Shown here: positions 23,834-33,700 of the stretch, in pieces
How the letters are laid out: the number at the start of each line of letters is the position of its first letter
How positions within the stretch are numbered: position 1 is the first letter of the stretch
Origin: Prevotella sp.
GTDB taxonomy: Bacteria > Bacteroidota > Bacteroidia > Bacteroidales > Bacteroidaceae
Direction: 5' to 3'
Length of the DNA stretch: 64,000 nucleotides
Assembly: GCA_017557405.1 (NCBI GenBank)
Contig: JAFYYV010000013.1
Location: 50,577-114,576, forward strand
Translations under genes and position numbers: made by a program
Notes under the pieces: model-generated
What the model saw: only the letters and a program-made list of their open reading frames with translations
What the model was told of the DNA's origin: nothing
Database searches by the model: none

Positions 23834-25201
23834 ATGCTGAAAAGTATCAAGATCTCGCTCGTGGCAGCGATGCTCGTCCTTGGCGGAGCCTTTGGATGGG
23901 CGGCAAAGGTTGACAAGGCTGTCAACATCAAAGTGGGCAACAAAACTCGCAAGTATCGTCTCTATGTACCCAACAACGTGAAGGAAAACACCGCGCTCGT
24001 GTTCTGTCTGCACGGTACGGGTGGCTCGTCGGACAACAAGCAGCCGGCGTTTGACGCCATTGCGAACACGGAGGGCATCATCGTGGTGTATGGACACGGA
24101 GAGAACGTGAAGTTCCCCTTCTTTGGAAACATGGAGCTGCCGGGCTGGAACTCCACGGGCGAGTATAGCAAGGACATCGACTATATATTGGCCATCATAG
24201 AGGATGTGGCGTCCCAATACAGCATCGACCGCAATCGCATCTACTGCTGTGGCTTCTCCAATGGCGGCATGATGACCTATACGGTCGCCAATCTGCTGGG
24301 CGATGTGTTTGCCGCCTACGCCTCCATCTCGGGCTATCCCATCAACGAGTTCCACTTGCATCACACGGGCGCGCGTCCTGTTCCTTTCCTGCACATACAC
24401 GGTACGGAGGACGATCTGGTGAAATCGGCCTATGTGTCGAAGATCATCGACAACATGGTGGCTCGCAATGGCTGCAACCCTGTGCCTGAGACGACTACCA
24501 AGACGGGCTTCACGAAGAAGGTGTATGCCGCTGGTGAGGGTGGATTCCCGATTGTGTTCTATTCTATAAAGGGTATGGGACACTCGCCTGAAACGAGTGC
24601 CACTGAGGAGGGCAACGCTTCGAAGACCATGTGGAACTTCATGAAGCAATACCGTCTTGACGACCCGTGCGACCCCACCCTGAAATGGCGCCCCTGCATC
24701 GAGCAGGAGGGTTGGGCACCGAAGAGCCACGGCTGGACCATCAACTCGGGCACTACCATCTGCGCGTTTGGAAAGGCTCAGAACACGAGCAGCAACGCCA
24801 ATGTCTATCCCTCGCTGCAGTTCATAGAGGGCGACTACCGTTTGACTTTCAATGCCATCGGCGATGCAGGCAAGAAGGTGACTGTCACGCTGAAGCGGTT
24901 GGCAGGTAAGAAGGACGTGGTGTTCGAGGAGACGGTGGATGTGGGCGAGAATCGAGCCATCGAGTTCAACATCCCTGATAGTTGGATGGAGTTTGGCATC
25001 ACGTTCTCCAAGGCTGACGAGGCCGACGAGATCAGCATCACGGGCATCGAGGTGCATTCCATTGCCAACACCGCTGGCATCCAACAGCCAACAACCCCAC
25101 GTGCTGCCCCCAACGCCATCTACAACCTGCAGGGGCAGAAAATGAGCCAGCCGGTGCCTGGCATCAATATTATTGATGGGAGGAAAGTGGTGGTGAAGTA
25201 G
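23834..25201 (+). CDS. Secreted esterase, feruloyl/acetyl esterase (CE1, LpqC-like)
   Basis: The 455-residue product has a signal peptide (GGAFGWAAK). The alpha/beta-hydrolase domain of the polyhydroxybutyrate-depolymerase/feruloyl-esterase type shows LVFCLHGTGGSSDN (oxyanion loop), the nucleophile motif CGFSNGGMM, the acid in HIHGTEDDLV and the His in KGMGHSPE. A C-terminal beta-sandwich-like region (about 300-425) follows, then a Pro-rich hinge (IQQPTTPRAAPNA) and the tail IYNLQGQKM...GINIIDGRKVVVK. It probably removes feruloyl or acetyl groups from plant xylan at the cell surface; that substrate is inferred from the family. It is monocistronic with its own promoter and terminator. Confidence 0.88.
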   Translation: MLKSIKISLVAAMLVLGGAFGWAAKVDKAVNIKVGNKTRKYRLYVPNNVKENTALVFCLHGTGGSSDNKQPAFDAIANTEGIIVVYGHGENVKFPFFGNMELPGWNSTGEYSKDIDYILAIIEDVASQYSIDRNRIYCCGFSNGGMMTYTVANLLGDVFAAYASISGYPINEFHLHHTGARPVPFLHIHGTEDDLVKSAYVSKIIDNMVARNGCNPVPETTTKTGFTKKVYAAGEGGFPIVFYSIKGMGHSPETSATEEGNASKTMWNFMKQYRLDDPCDPTLKWRPCIEQEGWAPKSHGWTINSGTTICAFGKAQNTSSNANVYPSLQFIEGDYRLTFNAIGDAGKKVTVTLKRLAGKKDVVFEETVDVGENRAIEFNIPDSWMEFGITFSKADEADEISITGIEVHSIANTAGIQQPTTPRAAPNAIYNLQGQKMSQPVPGINIIDGRKVVVK

Positions 25202-25208
25202 CCTGCCC

Positions 25209-25243
25209 AAATTAAAAAATTAAAGAATTAAAAAATTAAAAAA
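25209..25243. repeat. AT word repeat (AATTAAAAAATTAAAG type)
   Basis: Four AATTAAA(AA/G) words lie after the esterase stop, ending AAAAAAAGAAGGAG. Confidence 0.65.
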
Positions 25244-25277
25244 AGAAGGAGTTAACGGGAGTTAGCGGACGATAGCC

Positions 25278-25324
25278 AAATTGGTAAATCAATCGTCAAA
25301 TTGTAAATCGTCAAATCGTAAATA
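25278..25324. repeat. Word repeat (CGTCAAATTGTAAAT type)
   Basis: Three imperfect copies, the same family as the tract inside the lipoprotein signal peptide at 22435. Confidence 0.6.
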
Positions 25325-25356
25325 GCTTAAACTCCCTATTAACTCCAAAGAAAAAG

Positions 25357-25396
25357 GGGGATGTTACAACAAAATGCTGGAACATCCCCATTTTTT
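25357..25396 (+). terminator. Terminator before the sigma-factor gene
   Basis: GGGGATGTT / AACATCCCC (25357-25365 with 25381-25389) is followed by ATTTTTTG. It separates the esterase from the sigma/anti-sigma operon. Confidence 0.9.
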
Positions 25397-25475
25397 GATA
25401 AAAAATTATTGTTCGATGCGGGATATTTTCCCAATTCTGTCGTATAACTAATAGAAGCGAAAACTAAAAACGAGC

Positions 25476-26024
25476 GTGAAGAACGACGAACATATCGTAG
25501 AAGCACTCAAAAGCGGTCGGCACGAGGGACTTAGCCAGATGATCAGTCGCTATGGGCAACAGGTCTTCGCCATGATTGCGAGGCAGGTGGGCGACGTGGT
25601 GGATGCTGAGGAACTGACGCAGGACACTTTCCTGAAGGCTTTCAACAACATCGGGAGCTACGACCCGCAACGGGCTTCGCTCGGCACCTGGCTCTGCCGC
25701 ATTGCCTATCGCTTGACGCTCGACTTCTTGAAACGCCGCCGACCCATCCTCGTGTCGATTGAAGACAGCCAGGTCTGGCAGACAGACATCAGTGACGAGC
25801 AACTGGAGGCGGAACTCTCTACAGGCAACGAGGAGCACATCAACCGACTGATGCAGATGCTGGACGACCTGCCACCCGATGAACGCCTGCTGCTCACGCT
25901 CTACTACTACGAGAATCGTCCGCTTGACGAATGTTCGTTCATCATGGACACCACCTCTCACGCTTTGGCAAACCGCCTCTACAGAATACGAAGGAAACTT
26001 TACAAACAACTCACGAAGAAATGA
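25476..26024 (+). CDS. ECF-type RNA polymerase sigma factor
   Basis: The 182-residue protein starts at GTG 25476. Region 2 is clear: HEGLSQMISRYGQQVFAMIA, DAEELTQDTFLKAFNNI and TWLCRIAYRLTLDFLKRRR, with the -10 recognition helices. Region 4 follows a short linker: LDDLPPDERLLLTLYYYENR, then the DECSFIMDTTSHALANRLYRIRRKL helix-turn-helix that reads the -35 element. It overlaps the anti-sigma gene by ATGA, the standard pairing. The operon continues with five exported proteins, so an envelope or surface signal probably controls it. No autoregulatory promoter could be placed. Confidence 0.92.
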   Translation: MKNDEHIVEALKSGRHEGLSQMISRYGQQVFAMIARQVGDVVDAEELTQDTFLKAFNNIGSYDPQRASLGTWLCRIAYRLTLDFLKRRRPILVSIEDSQVWQTDISDEQLEAELSTGNEEHINRLMQMLDDLPPDERLLLTLYYYENRPLDECSFIMDTTSHALANRLYRIRRKLYKQLTKK

Positions 26025-26611
26025 ACACATTCAAAGATACCGACCTCCGCGAAGCCCTCAGGCGCAAATATGCCGATGTGCCGCAAATGCCTGACAGTCT
26101 GAGGAGCCTCACCCCCCGCCCTCTCCAAAGGGAGAGGGAGCAGAAACGCGCTTCTCATACTTGGAGGAAGACTGCGGTATGGGGAGGACTGTTGGCTGTA
26201 GCCGCCAGCATCGCGTTCTTGCTTGTGTTGCACTTCGGGAACAACCCCTCTGAAGAACAGCCGATGGTGGTGCAAGCCCCCCTCAAAAGTGAGATGAAGG
26301 ATGATGGAATAGAGATGAAGAAAGCTTCATCAAATGTCCCCCTACTGGGGGGATCGAGGGGGGCCCCCCTCAATAAGCCCAAGAAGGTGCACAGGAAGGC
26401 GGTGAGGAAATCAAACTTCGCAATGCCTGCTCCCGCCGATGCTGACCGTACGCTGGCTGAAGCAGAGCCGACTCCTGAGGAAGAGAGACCTGCCAACCTC
26501 CGTCTGTCGCCAGAAGAGGAAGTGCTCCTTGCAATGGAAGCCCGAGAGCAAGACTTCCGCTCGCGTGGCAAACGGTTGCAACGGGAAATTGAAGAGTTAA
26601 TGAACAATTGA
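26021..26611 (+). CDS. Transmembrane anti-sigma-like protein with two repeat insertions
   Basis: The 196-residue protein has a cytoplasmic N-terminus (LREALRRKYADVPQMPDS), one membrane helix (AVWGGLLAVAASIAFLLVLHF, about 50-70) and a charged, Pro/Ala-rich extracytoplasmic tail. This is the architecture of an anti-sigma factor holding the adjacent ECF sigma at the membrane. Two GC-rich palindromes are embedded in frame. One gives LTPRPLQREREQK just before the helix; the other gives SNVPLLGGSRGAPLN in the outer part. A short GATGAAGGATGATGG piece gives EMKDDGIEMKK. It lacks an obvious anti-sigma zinc motif, so the assignment rests on position and topology. Confidence 0.8.
   Translation: MNTFKDTDLREALRRKYADVPQMPDSLRSLTPRPLQREREQKRASHTWRKTAVWGGLLAVAASIAFLLVLHFGNNPSEEQPMVVQAPLKSEMKDDGIEMKKASSNVPLLGGSRGAPLNKPKKVHRKAVRKSNFAMPAPADADRTLAEAEPTPEEERPANLRLSPEEEVLLAMEAREQDFRSRGKRLQREIEELMNN
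26107..26140. repeat. In-frame GC-rich palindrome in the anti-sigma gene
   Basis: CCTCACCCCCCGCCCTCTCC AAAGGGAGAGGG is a near copy of the intergenic repeat at 18842-18881. Confidence 0.7.
26337..26373. repeat. Second in-frame GC-rich repeat in the anti-sigma gene
   Basis: CCCCCTACTGGGGGG then GATCGAGGGGGGCCCCCCTC; related to the copy at 44532-44572 in the glycosidase gene. Confidence 0.65.
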
Positions 26612-26646
26612 ACATTTCTTTCCCCGCTTCGCGACAGAGACCGTTG

Positions 26647-26702
26647 GTTGAAGATTGAACATTGAACATTATTGTCAATTGTGAATTGTTAATTGTTAAT
26701 TA
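26647..26702. repeat. Word repeat between anti-sigma gene and operon
   Basis: GAAGATTGAACATTGAACAT runs into CAATTGTGAATTGTTAATTG, ending seven bases before the next ATG. It may separate or attenuate the downstream genes. Confidence 0.6.
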
Positions 26703-26708
26703 GTTGAC

Positions 26709-28256
26709 ATGAAAAGACGATATATTCTTTTAGGGTTGGTTGCGCTGGCAACGACGGCTTTCGGACAGAAGAAGAGCCTCTGCCAGTTGGACGAGTACCT
26801 GAAGAAGCAGGATCACTACACGGTGGCCCACTTCCAGAGCAGCATGAGGAACAGCATCCATCACACTTGGAGGATTTACCTCACTCCCGATGCGATGAGG
26901 CTGAGCGACATGACTCCGGAGGAGATGAAAGTGATGCTTGCCAAGCAGGACAGTGTAGATGCCATTTGCCAACGGCAGATGCCGGGCGACCTGGAGACCA
27001 TTCGCGACATCTTCGCCAACCTCAGGAAGGAGACTTCGGCGAACTACATGTATGAATATCACAACAACGATGCCGACACGTGCTTCTATTCGTTGGCTTT
27101 CTATGATGACGACGATGAGATTTCCTCCACGAAATTGGGTAAATATCCGAATTTCGTGGATTGGAATGAGAAAGCGATATTCGAATACAGAAGAGGCCAA
27201 GTCATTTTGAAAACAGAAAACACTCTTGCCGACACGCTCAGATTCATTTATGGCAACCGCGCTCTTGGCGAATACTACCATGTATATTCGGAGCCCAAGA
27301 CCGAGCCGATTGAAGAAAGGAAAGCCTTTGACATCGCTGCCTTCAAAGCGGTGATACAACCCACGTTGGAGTCGATCAAGCAACTGAAGGGTGCGAAGGA
27401 ATATCCCGTCTATTGGAGGCACGACACGGAATACAAAGATTCACTGCGGGGTGGATTGTTGTGGGATAACTGGCGCAACACCAAGGACCATGCGGGAATA
27501 ACCACTGGAACCCACTACCTCATTCCTGCCCAATGTGACAAGGAGGGAAGGGCGTTGTATCAGAAGCTCGCCGCGGTGGCTCACGACTACGTGAACAACC
27601 ATCCTGAGCAGGAATACTACTACTCCTATTACAATGCATTCCCCGCCGTAAACGAGCTTCATTACATCATCCAAACAGACTGTGAGGAAGGCGAAGATGA
27701 TTACTATCTGGGCTACTATCGCGACATGGCTGGCCTTCACATCGTTTCGGTCACCACGAAGGGCGAGCTTTGGATTCCCAAAGATTGGCAAAAGCTGAAG
27801 AGTTGGGTGAACGGTACGCGCGACTATCTGAAAGAGATGGAGCAGCGTGCAAGGCTTCAGGAGGTGGCTGAAGCCATCAGGGTCAAGAAGTGGAAGATTG
27901 ACATCACTTCGATGAACACCATGCGCTATGGGTCGAGATCGGTGAGCCCCGATTTCTTCCTCGAACTGAGAGGCGACACACTGCGCAGCAATCTGCCCTA
28001 TCTGGGTCAGGCCCAGGTATCGCCAACACTCTCGCCATCGATTGGTTTGAATTTCGAGGTGCCTGTGCTGAACTATGCCAAGGGCAAGCGGGAATCGAAG
28101 AAACGCACAGAGATTTATATCGATGTGAGGACAAGGGAGGATACCTACCACTACACGATTTTCATTGATGACAATGGCGATGCTACCATCCGCGTGCGCT
28201 CGATGAATCGCGACCCCATCAGCTTCGATGGAAAGATGGTGACACACGTTTATTGA
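26709..28256 (+). CDS. Exported YWRHD-family protein with C-terminal DUF4251-like domain
   Basis: The 515-residue protein has a signal peptide (LVALATTAFGQ). The first 380 residues form an unrecognised domain with EYPVYWRHD, then GG..., then GTHYLIPAQ (about 235-280) and a closing GLHIVSVTTKGELWIPKDW...LKSWVNG. These blocks are repeated in the protein at 33951, so they define a family. The C-terminal 125 residues (KIDITSMNTMRYG, SNLPYLGQAQVS, IRVRSMNRDPISFDGKM) look like DUF4251. It opens a five-gene plus-strand run 97 bases after the anti-sigma gene; the next gene is 24 bases on. Role unknown; surface or periplasmic location is expected. Confidence 0.8.
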   Translation: MKRRYILLGLVALATTAFGQKKSLCQLDEYLKKQDHYTVAHFQSSMRNSIHHTWRIYLTPDAMRLSDMTPEEMKVMLAKQDSVDAICQRQMPGDLETIRDIFANLRKETSANYMYEYHNNDADTCFYSLAFYDDDDEISSTKLGKYPNFVDWNEKAIFEYRRGQVILKTENTLADTLRFIYGNRALGEYYHVYSEPKTEPIEERKAFDIAAFKAVIQPTLESIKQLKGAKEYPVYWRHDTEYKDSLRGGLLWDNWRNTKDHAGITTGTHYLIPAQCDKEGRALYQKLAAVAHDYVNNHPEQEYYYSYYNAFPAVNELHYIIQTDCEEGEDDYYLGYYRDMAGLHIVSVTTKGELWIPKDWQKLKSWVNGTRDYLKEMEQRARLQEVAEAIRVKKWKIDITSMNTMRYGSRSVSPDFFLELRGDTLRSNLPYLGQAQVSPTLSPSIGLNFEVPVLNYAKGKRESKKRTEIYIDVRTREDTYHYTIFIDDNGDATIRVRSMNRDPISFDGKMVTHVY

Positions 28257-28280
28257 ACCAATCAAAAACTACCCAAACAT

Positions 28281-29174
28281 ATGAAGAAAAGCCTTACAAC
28301 CATTGTGCTGGTGCTCATTGCCAACCTTGCAACCGCCCAGACGAACGAGAAAAAGCTGACAGACCGTCTGGAAGCCAACTCCATGCTGAACTACCGTCGT
28401 GGAGCAGCCTATATCTTGAACAGTATCGAGACCTTCCGATACGAAGGAAATCTGGAGGCGAAGGAATGGCTCACGGAGGCACATGAACCGGTGTTTCCCG
28501 ACAAAGCGACAACCGAGGAGGAGCAAAAGGAAAGGACTCGTATCAAGGATGCCTACTACGAGAAGTTGTGGAAGATGCGCGATACCTGTCCCGAGCATGA
28601 TTATCTGTTCATGGTCTTGCCTCCTAACGATGGTCCTATTGCCCTCACCTACGATGTGAAGGACACTGCCTTGGTGTTGCTGAAGTGTCGCGATGTGCAT
28701 CCCAATTATCCCACACTCGGGAAAAGCAAGGTGGAATCGTATAAGATGAAGGTGGACGTGGCTGCCTACGACTCCATCCAGCGGCTGCATCTGTTGGCTG
28801 TCTATACCGCCGCGCACATGGACCCGACACCCAACTCAAGCTTGATAGACACTTATATTAAGAGAGACCCCAACATGCCTATCCCCGTAATGCCGTCATT
28901 CTTCAACCATAGGACCATGAAATTTTATTTCGTTTGGGGACACCTCACGGGCGACCTCTATGCCAGAAGCCACAACAACGAATCGCCGACTGCCAAGAAA
29001 CTGATTGAGACGTTCTTCAACATCTGTGCCTCTGTGGCACACCAGGACCGCGAAGAACTCCGTTCGCTCTTACCTACGGTCAACGAACTACTGAAACATT
29101 ACCGCTCCCTCGTTCTGCCCGACGTGCTTGTCGATGAATGGACGGACGAGAGATATAGGGCATTCAACAACTAA
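28281..29174 (+). CDS. Exported protein of unknown function
   Basis: The 297-residue product has a signal peptide (LVLIANLATAQ). It is mostly helical and charged, with RLEANSMLNYRRGAAYIL, a central beta stretch (HDYLFMVLPPNDGPIALTYDV), and FYFVWGHLTGDLYARSHNN near the end. No known domain or catalytic motif stands out. It is 24 bases after the YWRHD-family gene and 13 bases before the first DUF4419-like gene, so it belongs to the same transcript and probably to the same surface process. Confidence 0.75.
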   Translation: MKKSLTTIVLVLIANLATAQTNEKKLTDRLEANSMLNYRRGAAYILNSIETFRYEGNLEAKEWLTEAHEPVFPDKATTEEEQKERTRIKDAYYEKLWKMRDTCPEHDYLFMVLPPNDGPIALTYDVKDTALVLLKCRDVHPNYPTLGKSKVESYKMKVDVAAYDSIQRLHLLAVYTAAHMDPTPNSSLIDTYIKRDPNMPIPVMPSFFNHRTMKFYFVWGHLTGDLYARSHNNESPTAKKLIETFFNICASVAHQDREELRSLLPTVNELLKHYRSLVLPDVLVDEWTDERYRAFNN

Positions 29175-29187
29175 TTAGCAAACGATT

Positions 29188-30681
29188 ATGAAAAAGTTTA
29201 GCATCATCCTTTTGCTCGTGCTTGTCGGTCTGACGGCTCAGGCGAAGAAAGGCAATGGCATCCTCAAAAAGTCGAAGGGGAGCATCACCTTCGTGGTCGA
29301 CAAAGATCTGCCTGCCCCCAAGCAGACTCTCCCTGCGTACGACAACCAGTGGGTGGCCACACAGATTATCGGCTCCTTAGCGATACCACAGGAACTTCAT
29401 CATGTGCTGAAGACAAGTTTCGATGGCGAACGCATGAACTACCAAGGCGACGACAATTTCTTCAAGTGTATGGTGCTGGCCTACACCGACCACCGTCCGC
29501 TGGTGTTGTCGCCCGACGTGGTTTGGCTCGCCATCAGCCAAGGTTTTTCTCGCTATGTGAATGCGCATGTGGAGGAGATGCGCGACTTGTTGGTGTCTCA
29601 TGAGGGGAAGATGGATCTCCTTGTTATGTCCAATAATGATGTGTTGTCGGACAAGGCTGATTGGGAACTCTTGCTGAACGACTTTTCCGCAGCTATTGCC
29701 CAGCACACCAAGGGCGAGCTGGCCGACTTGATAACCGCCAACTTCACCACTACAGGCATCACCGAACGCATCGCCTCGCAAATCTCGCTGATGGATGTTG
29801 TCAAGGAGTATTTTAATTATCTCAACGGGGTGATTGCTTGCGGAATTCCTTCCATCACCCTAAAAGGCACACCAGAAGACTGGCAGAAGGTGCAGGATAA
29901 GGTACGCGGATTGAAGAAATACAATCTGGGAAGATGGCCTGACGATCTTGAAGTCATCCTGGAGGAGTTTGTGGAGGCTTCCAAAGGGAATCCCAACCAG
30001 AAGTTCTGGCAGAATATCGTCAAGAAAAGACGTGTTGACCACGTGAAAACACGCAAGGGGTGCCTTCCCGACCCCTCAGGGACCACCTGGCTGGATGGCT
30101 GGTTCCTGAACTTCTTCCCCAATGAACAGGGTGTAATCAAAGACAGTGTAATGTGGGACACCAGCATGCCGAAGGAGATGACGCGCGTGGGCTTCAAGCA
30201 AGTATTGATAGATCCCGTAACTGGTGAGACGATGATGACCATCCCCTTGGAATTGTGGGCAGGTTTTGTGGGTATTGAGGAAAATGAAAAGACACGCGCC
30301 CTCACGCCCAAGATAGGCTGGCTGGCACGCTTGTCCGACGAGGAAGCCGAAGAAGTGGGACGTCTGGGAGAAAGAGACAAATATATGGGAGGGCTCTCCT
30401 ACTATATGTGCGAAAGCTGTGAGAATAAGAAAGTGCCTGAGATTCTTTCAAAGCTGACGCACATCCGTAAGTTGAGTCTCGAATTCTGGAACATGCCGGT
30501 CGATATCCCAACATGGTTGGACAATATCGAAATAGAAAGGCTCAACATTTCGGGTATAATGACTGAGGAGGAAGAAGCCCAACTGCGTCAGCGATTCCCG
30601 AAAGCCAACATCAGAAGAACTGAGCAAACCAAGAAGACGGACCTGCCAATACCAATAAGAGTTGTAAATGAACCCTTATAA
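29188..30681 (+). CDS. Exported DUF4419-like protein
   Basis: The 497-residue protein has a signal peptide (LVGLTAQAKK). DUF4419-like blocks are clear: QELHHVLKTSFDGERMNYQG, FFKCMVLAYTDHRPLVLSPD, VWLAISQGFSRYVN and EEMRDLLVSHEGKMDL. Then come ITERIASQISLMDVVKEYF and WLDGWFLNFFP, with a closing leucine-rich-like stretch (HIRKLSLEFWNMPVDIPTWLDNIEI). DUF4419 is also found in eukaryotes and has no established function. It is followed 37 bases later by a longer close paralogue, clearly a tandem duplication. Confidence 0.83.
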   Translation: MKKFSIILLLVLVGLTAQAKKGNGILKKSKGSITFVVDKDLPAPKQTLPAYDNQWVATQIIGSLAIPQELHHVLKTSFDGERMNYQGDDNFFKCMVLAYTDHRPLVLSPDVVWLAISQGFSRYVNAHVEEMRDLLVSHEGKMDLLVMSNNDVLSDKADWELLLNDFSAAIAQHTKGELADLITANFTTTGITERIASQISLMDVVKEYFNYLNGVIACGIPSITLKGTPEDWQKVQDKVRGLKKYNLGRWPDDLEVILEEFVEASKGNPNQKFWQNIVKKRRVDHVKTRKGCLPDPSGTTWLDGWFLNFFPNEQGVIKDSVMWDTSMPKEMTRVGFKQVLIDPVTGETMMTIPLELWAGFVGIEENEKTRALTPKIGWLARLSDEEAEEVGRLGERDKYMGGLSYYMCESCENKKVPEILSKLTHIRKLSLEFWNMPVDIPTWLDNIEIERLNISGIMTEEEEAQLRQRFPKANIRRTEQTKKTDLPIPIRVVNEPL

Positions 30682-30718
30682 ACGCCATAGAGGTAACATC
30701 TCATAAAATCCAACAACC

Positions 30719-33700
30719 ATGAAGAAAAGCTTTGCCCTCATCATTTTGGCACTCGTTGTCAGCCTGGCTTCAGCACAGACGAGCCAGAAGCAGACAAAAC
30801 GGACTTTCTCGATGGAAGACCTCGAGGGGTTGAGTTTGGTCAATGTTGATGATGAGCCCCTTCAAGGGCCAATTGCTGGGCTGGACGTCGTGAGCATCAC
30901 CTTTGATGTTGACAAGGGTCTGTCAGCACCCAAGGAGATTATTCCTACGTATGACGATCAGGAGATTGCCCAAAAAATAGTCGACGTCATACAGATTCCG
31001 CAGGAACTTCATCGTGTGGTGAAGACGAGTTTCGAGGGTGAGCGCCTGTGCTACTTGGGTGAGGACAACTTCTTCAAATGCATGGTGCAGGCTTATGCCG
31101 ACCATCGCCCTTTGGTGTTGTCGCCCGATATGATTTGGCTCATCATCAGCCAGGGCTTTGCCCGCTACGTGAATGCGCATGCTGAGGAGATGCGCGACTT
31201 GTTAGTGTCTCATGAGGGGAAGATGGATCTGATTGTCAACTCCAATAATAATGTGTTGACGCCTGATGCTGACTGGGAACGTCTGCTGAACGATTTTTCC
31301 CTCTGCGTTGCCGCTAATACCAAAGGCGAGTTGGCCGAATTGATGACCGCAGACTTCTCCACCACGGGCATCACCGAACGCATTGCCTCACAGATCTCGC
31401 TGATGGATGTGGTCAAGGAGTATTTTTATTATTCCAACATCGCTGGTATCTGTGGCATTCCTTCCATCACCCTCAAAGGTAGAACTGAAGACTGGCAGAA
31501 AGTGCTCGATAAAGTTCGGTGCCTGAAGAAATACAATCTGGAAAAATGGTCTGACGATCTTGAGGTCATTCTGGAGGAGTTTGTGGATGCTTCCAAGGGG
31601 AAGTTCAGACGGTGGTTTTGGCAGAATATTGTCAAGAAATTGCCTGTCGATCAATTGACAACTCAAAGGTCTTGTCTTCCCAATGCCGCAAAAACCACTT
31701 CGTTGGATGGTTGGTTCTTGAAGTTCTTCCCCAATACGGAGGGTGAAACCAGAGACAGTGTGCTGTGGAACTCCAGCATGCCGCAGGAGATGACGCGTGT
31801 GGGCTTCAAACAGATACTGACCGATACCAACACCGATGAGGTGGTCATGACCGTTCCTATGGAATTGTGGGCAGGTTTTGTGGGCATTGAAGAAGATGCC
31901 AAGACACGTGCCCTCACGCCCAAGATAGGTTGGCTGGCACGCATTGCCGACCTGGAAACCGAGGAGCTCGCACGTTTGGAGGAACAAGACAGACAAGTGG
32001 GGCTCTTTTTCATGTTGTGTAATAACTGTGAGGACAAGAAAGTGCCTGAGAATCTTTCAAAGATGAAGCACATTCGTTCACTGAGTCTCGAGTTTTTGAA
32101 CACTCCTGTCGATATCCCTTCATGGATGGACAATATCCAAATTGACAAATTCCACGTTAGGGGTAAACTCAGTTCATCTGAGGAGCAGGACCTCATCAAA
32201 AGGTTCCCCCATGTTACTATCCGTAATACTAATAGGAACTTGGATATCGTCCATAACACAGGTCCGTTGGATAGACAATCCTCGTCTGTCTCACCGGCGA
32301 CAGCAAAAAAGGCGAAGAAAAAGAATGGTGTGAAGGCAGGCCAAAAAATCAGCGGCACCGTGAGCGACGAAGCTGATCCACTGTTTAACGTTAACGTTGT
32401 TGAGGTTGATGAGTCAGGCCGCACCGTAGGATATACAACCACCGACATCAAAGGGCGCTTCACGCATAAAGTGGTGAATCCTCAAGACAAGATTCGTATC
32501 GTGTACGTTGGAATGAAGAGCGTGACACTCGATATTCGCAAGAAGAAGTATGACATCATCATGGAACCGTCTGAACCCACAATCCCGATGAAAGCATTCG
32601 AAGGGTTGAAAATCCCCCCGATGAACGAGGGTCAGCAAGGACCTAAAGTAATATATATACAAGATCGCGGGCCTGACTTCGTTTTGTCAACAGAAGACAG
32701 TGGATACAACATCGATTCCGTTCTCATTGTTGTCAATGGGAAGATGCTTCCAAAGTCCATGAACCGGCAAATCATAAAGCCTCAACGTCGGATGAGAGAG
32801 TATGTAAAAGCGCCACCCTCTACGGTAGAAGAGGCACTGAAGGCCCCCCTCGGTCCAGCAGATGGCAACCTGGATGATGGTCGTCAATTCTACTTCGACT
32901 CCGAACTGAAGAAAGAACTTCAGCCATATTTCCTTAACCGCGATGAGTACGTTGACAAAGTAAGGGTGATCAAGGATGTTGTTGGGTGGACGGTATATGG
33001 GAAAATGGGCTACAATGGTGTCATAGAAATTACCACCAGACCGTTTTTATCCGAAGCACCACTTTCTTCCAACGAGTTGAAAACTCGTAGGCAGAGGTAT
33101 CTTCTGGATGCTTATCAGGGCGACAATCAAGTCTTTAGTTCCATGTCGCTTTTCAAGCCAGACGGTTTCATCTATAACAGTGAAACCAATCCTTTCGATC
33201 CCGACTTGTTTGACACACCTTCAGAAGAACGTCTCTTTGGTTTGCTTACACGCCAGCACGGCCATATACGCCAGGAAACCTTCGGCTTGGTGGGCAACGA
33301 TGCCAACGGCATCTATGTTCCGCTCATTCGTGAGGTTGAGATCAAACTACCCAGTTCCGTTGACCTAAAACATGCGGAGGATGTCATCAACGATATCAGA
33401 CAGGCTGCCAAACAGGCCGACAAATCCATCGAACAGACCGACAGTATTGTCCGTTTGGCCTTCATCTTTGACGGGAATGTCAAAAAAGGCAAGCCCCGTC
33501 GTCTTGGCGCCTTTCAAGAAGGGGCGAAAGACAACATTGTCAAGGAGAGTATATTCTATTTCACACCCGATAAAAAGGCAGCCTCATACTGGTGGGCTGA
33601 GGTCTATTACAATACCACCAGCCCTCGGCAATTAGTCATGCATCTGCTTTCCGTTGACAAACTTTACGCTTCCGAGTGTCCTGCCATACTCAAAAACCGC

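Noticed and set aside
23717-25210. 497-codon minus-strand frame opposite the esterase
   Set aside because: The plus-strand esterase has a promoter, signal peptide, catalytic triad and terminator; the antisense frame has none of these.
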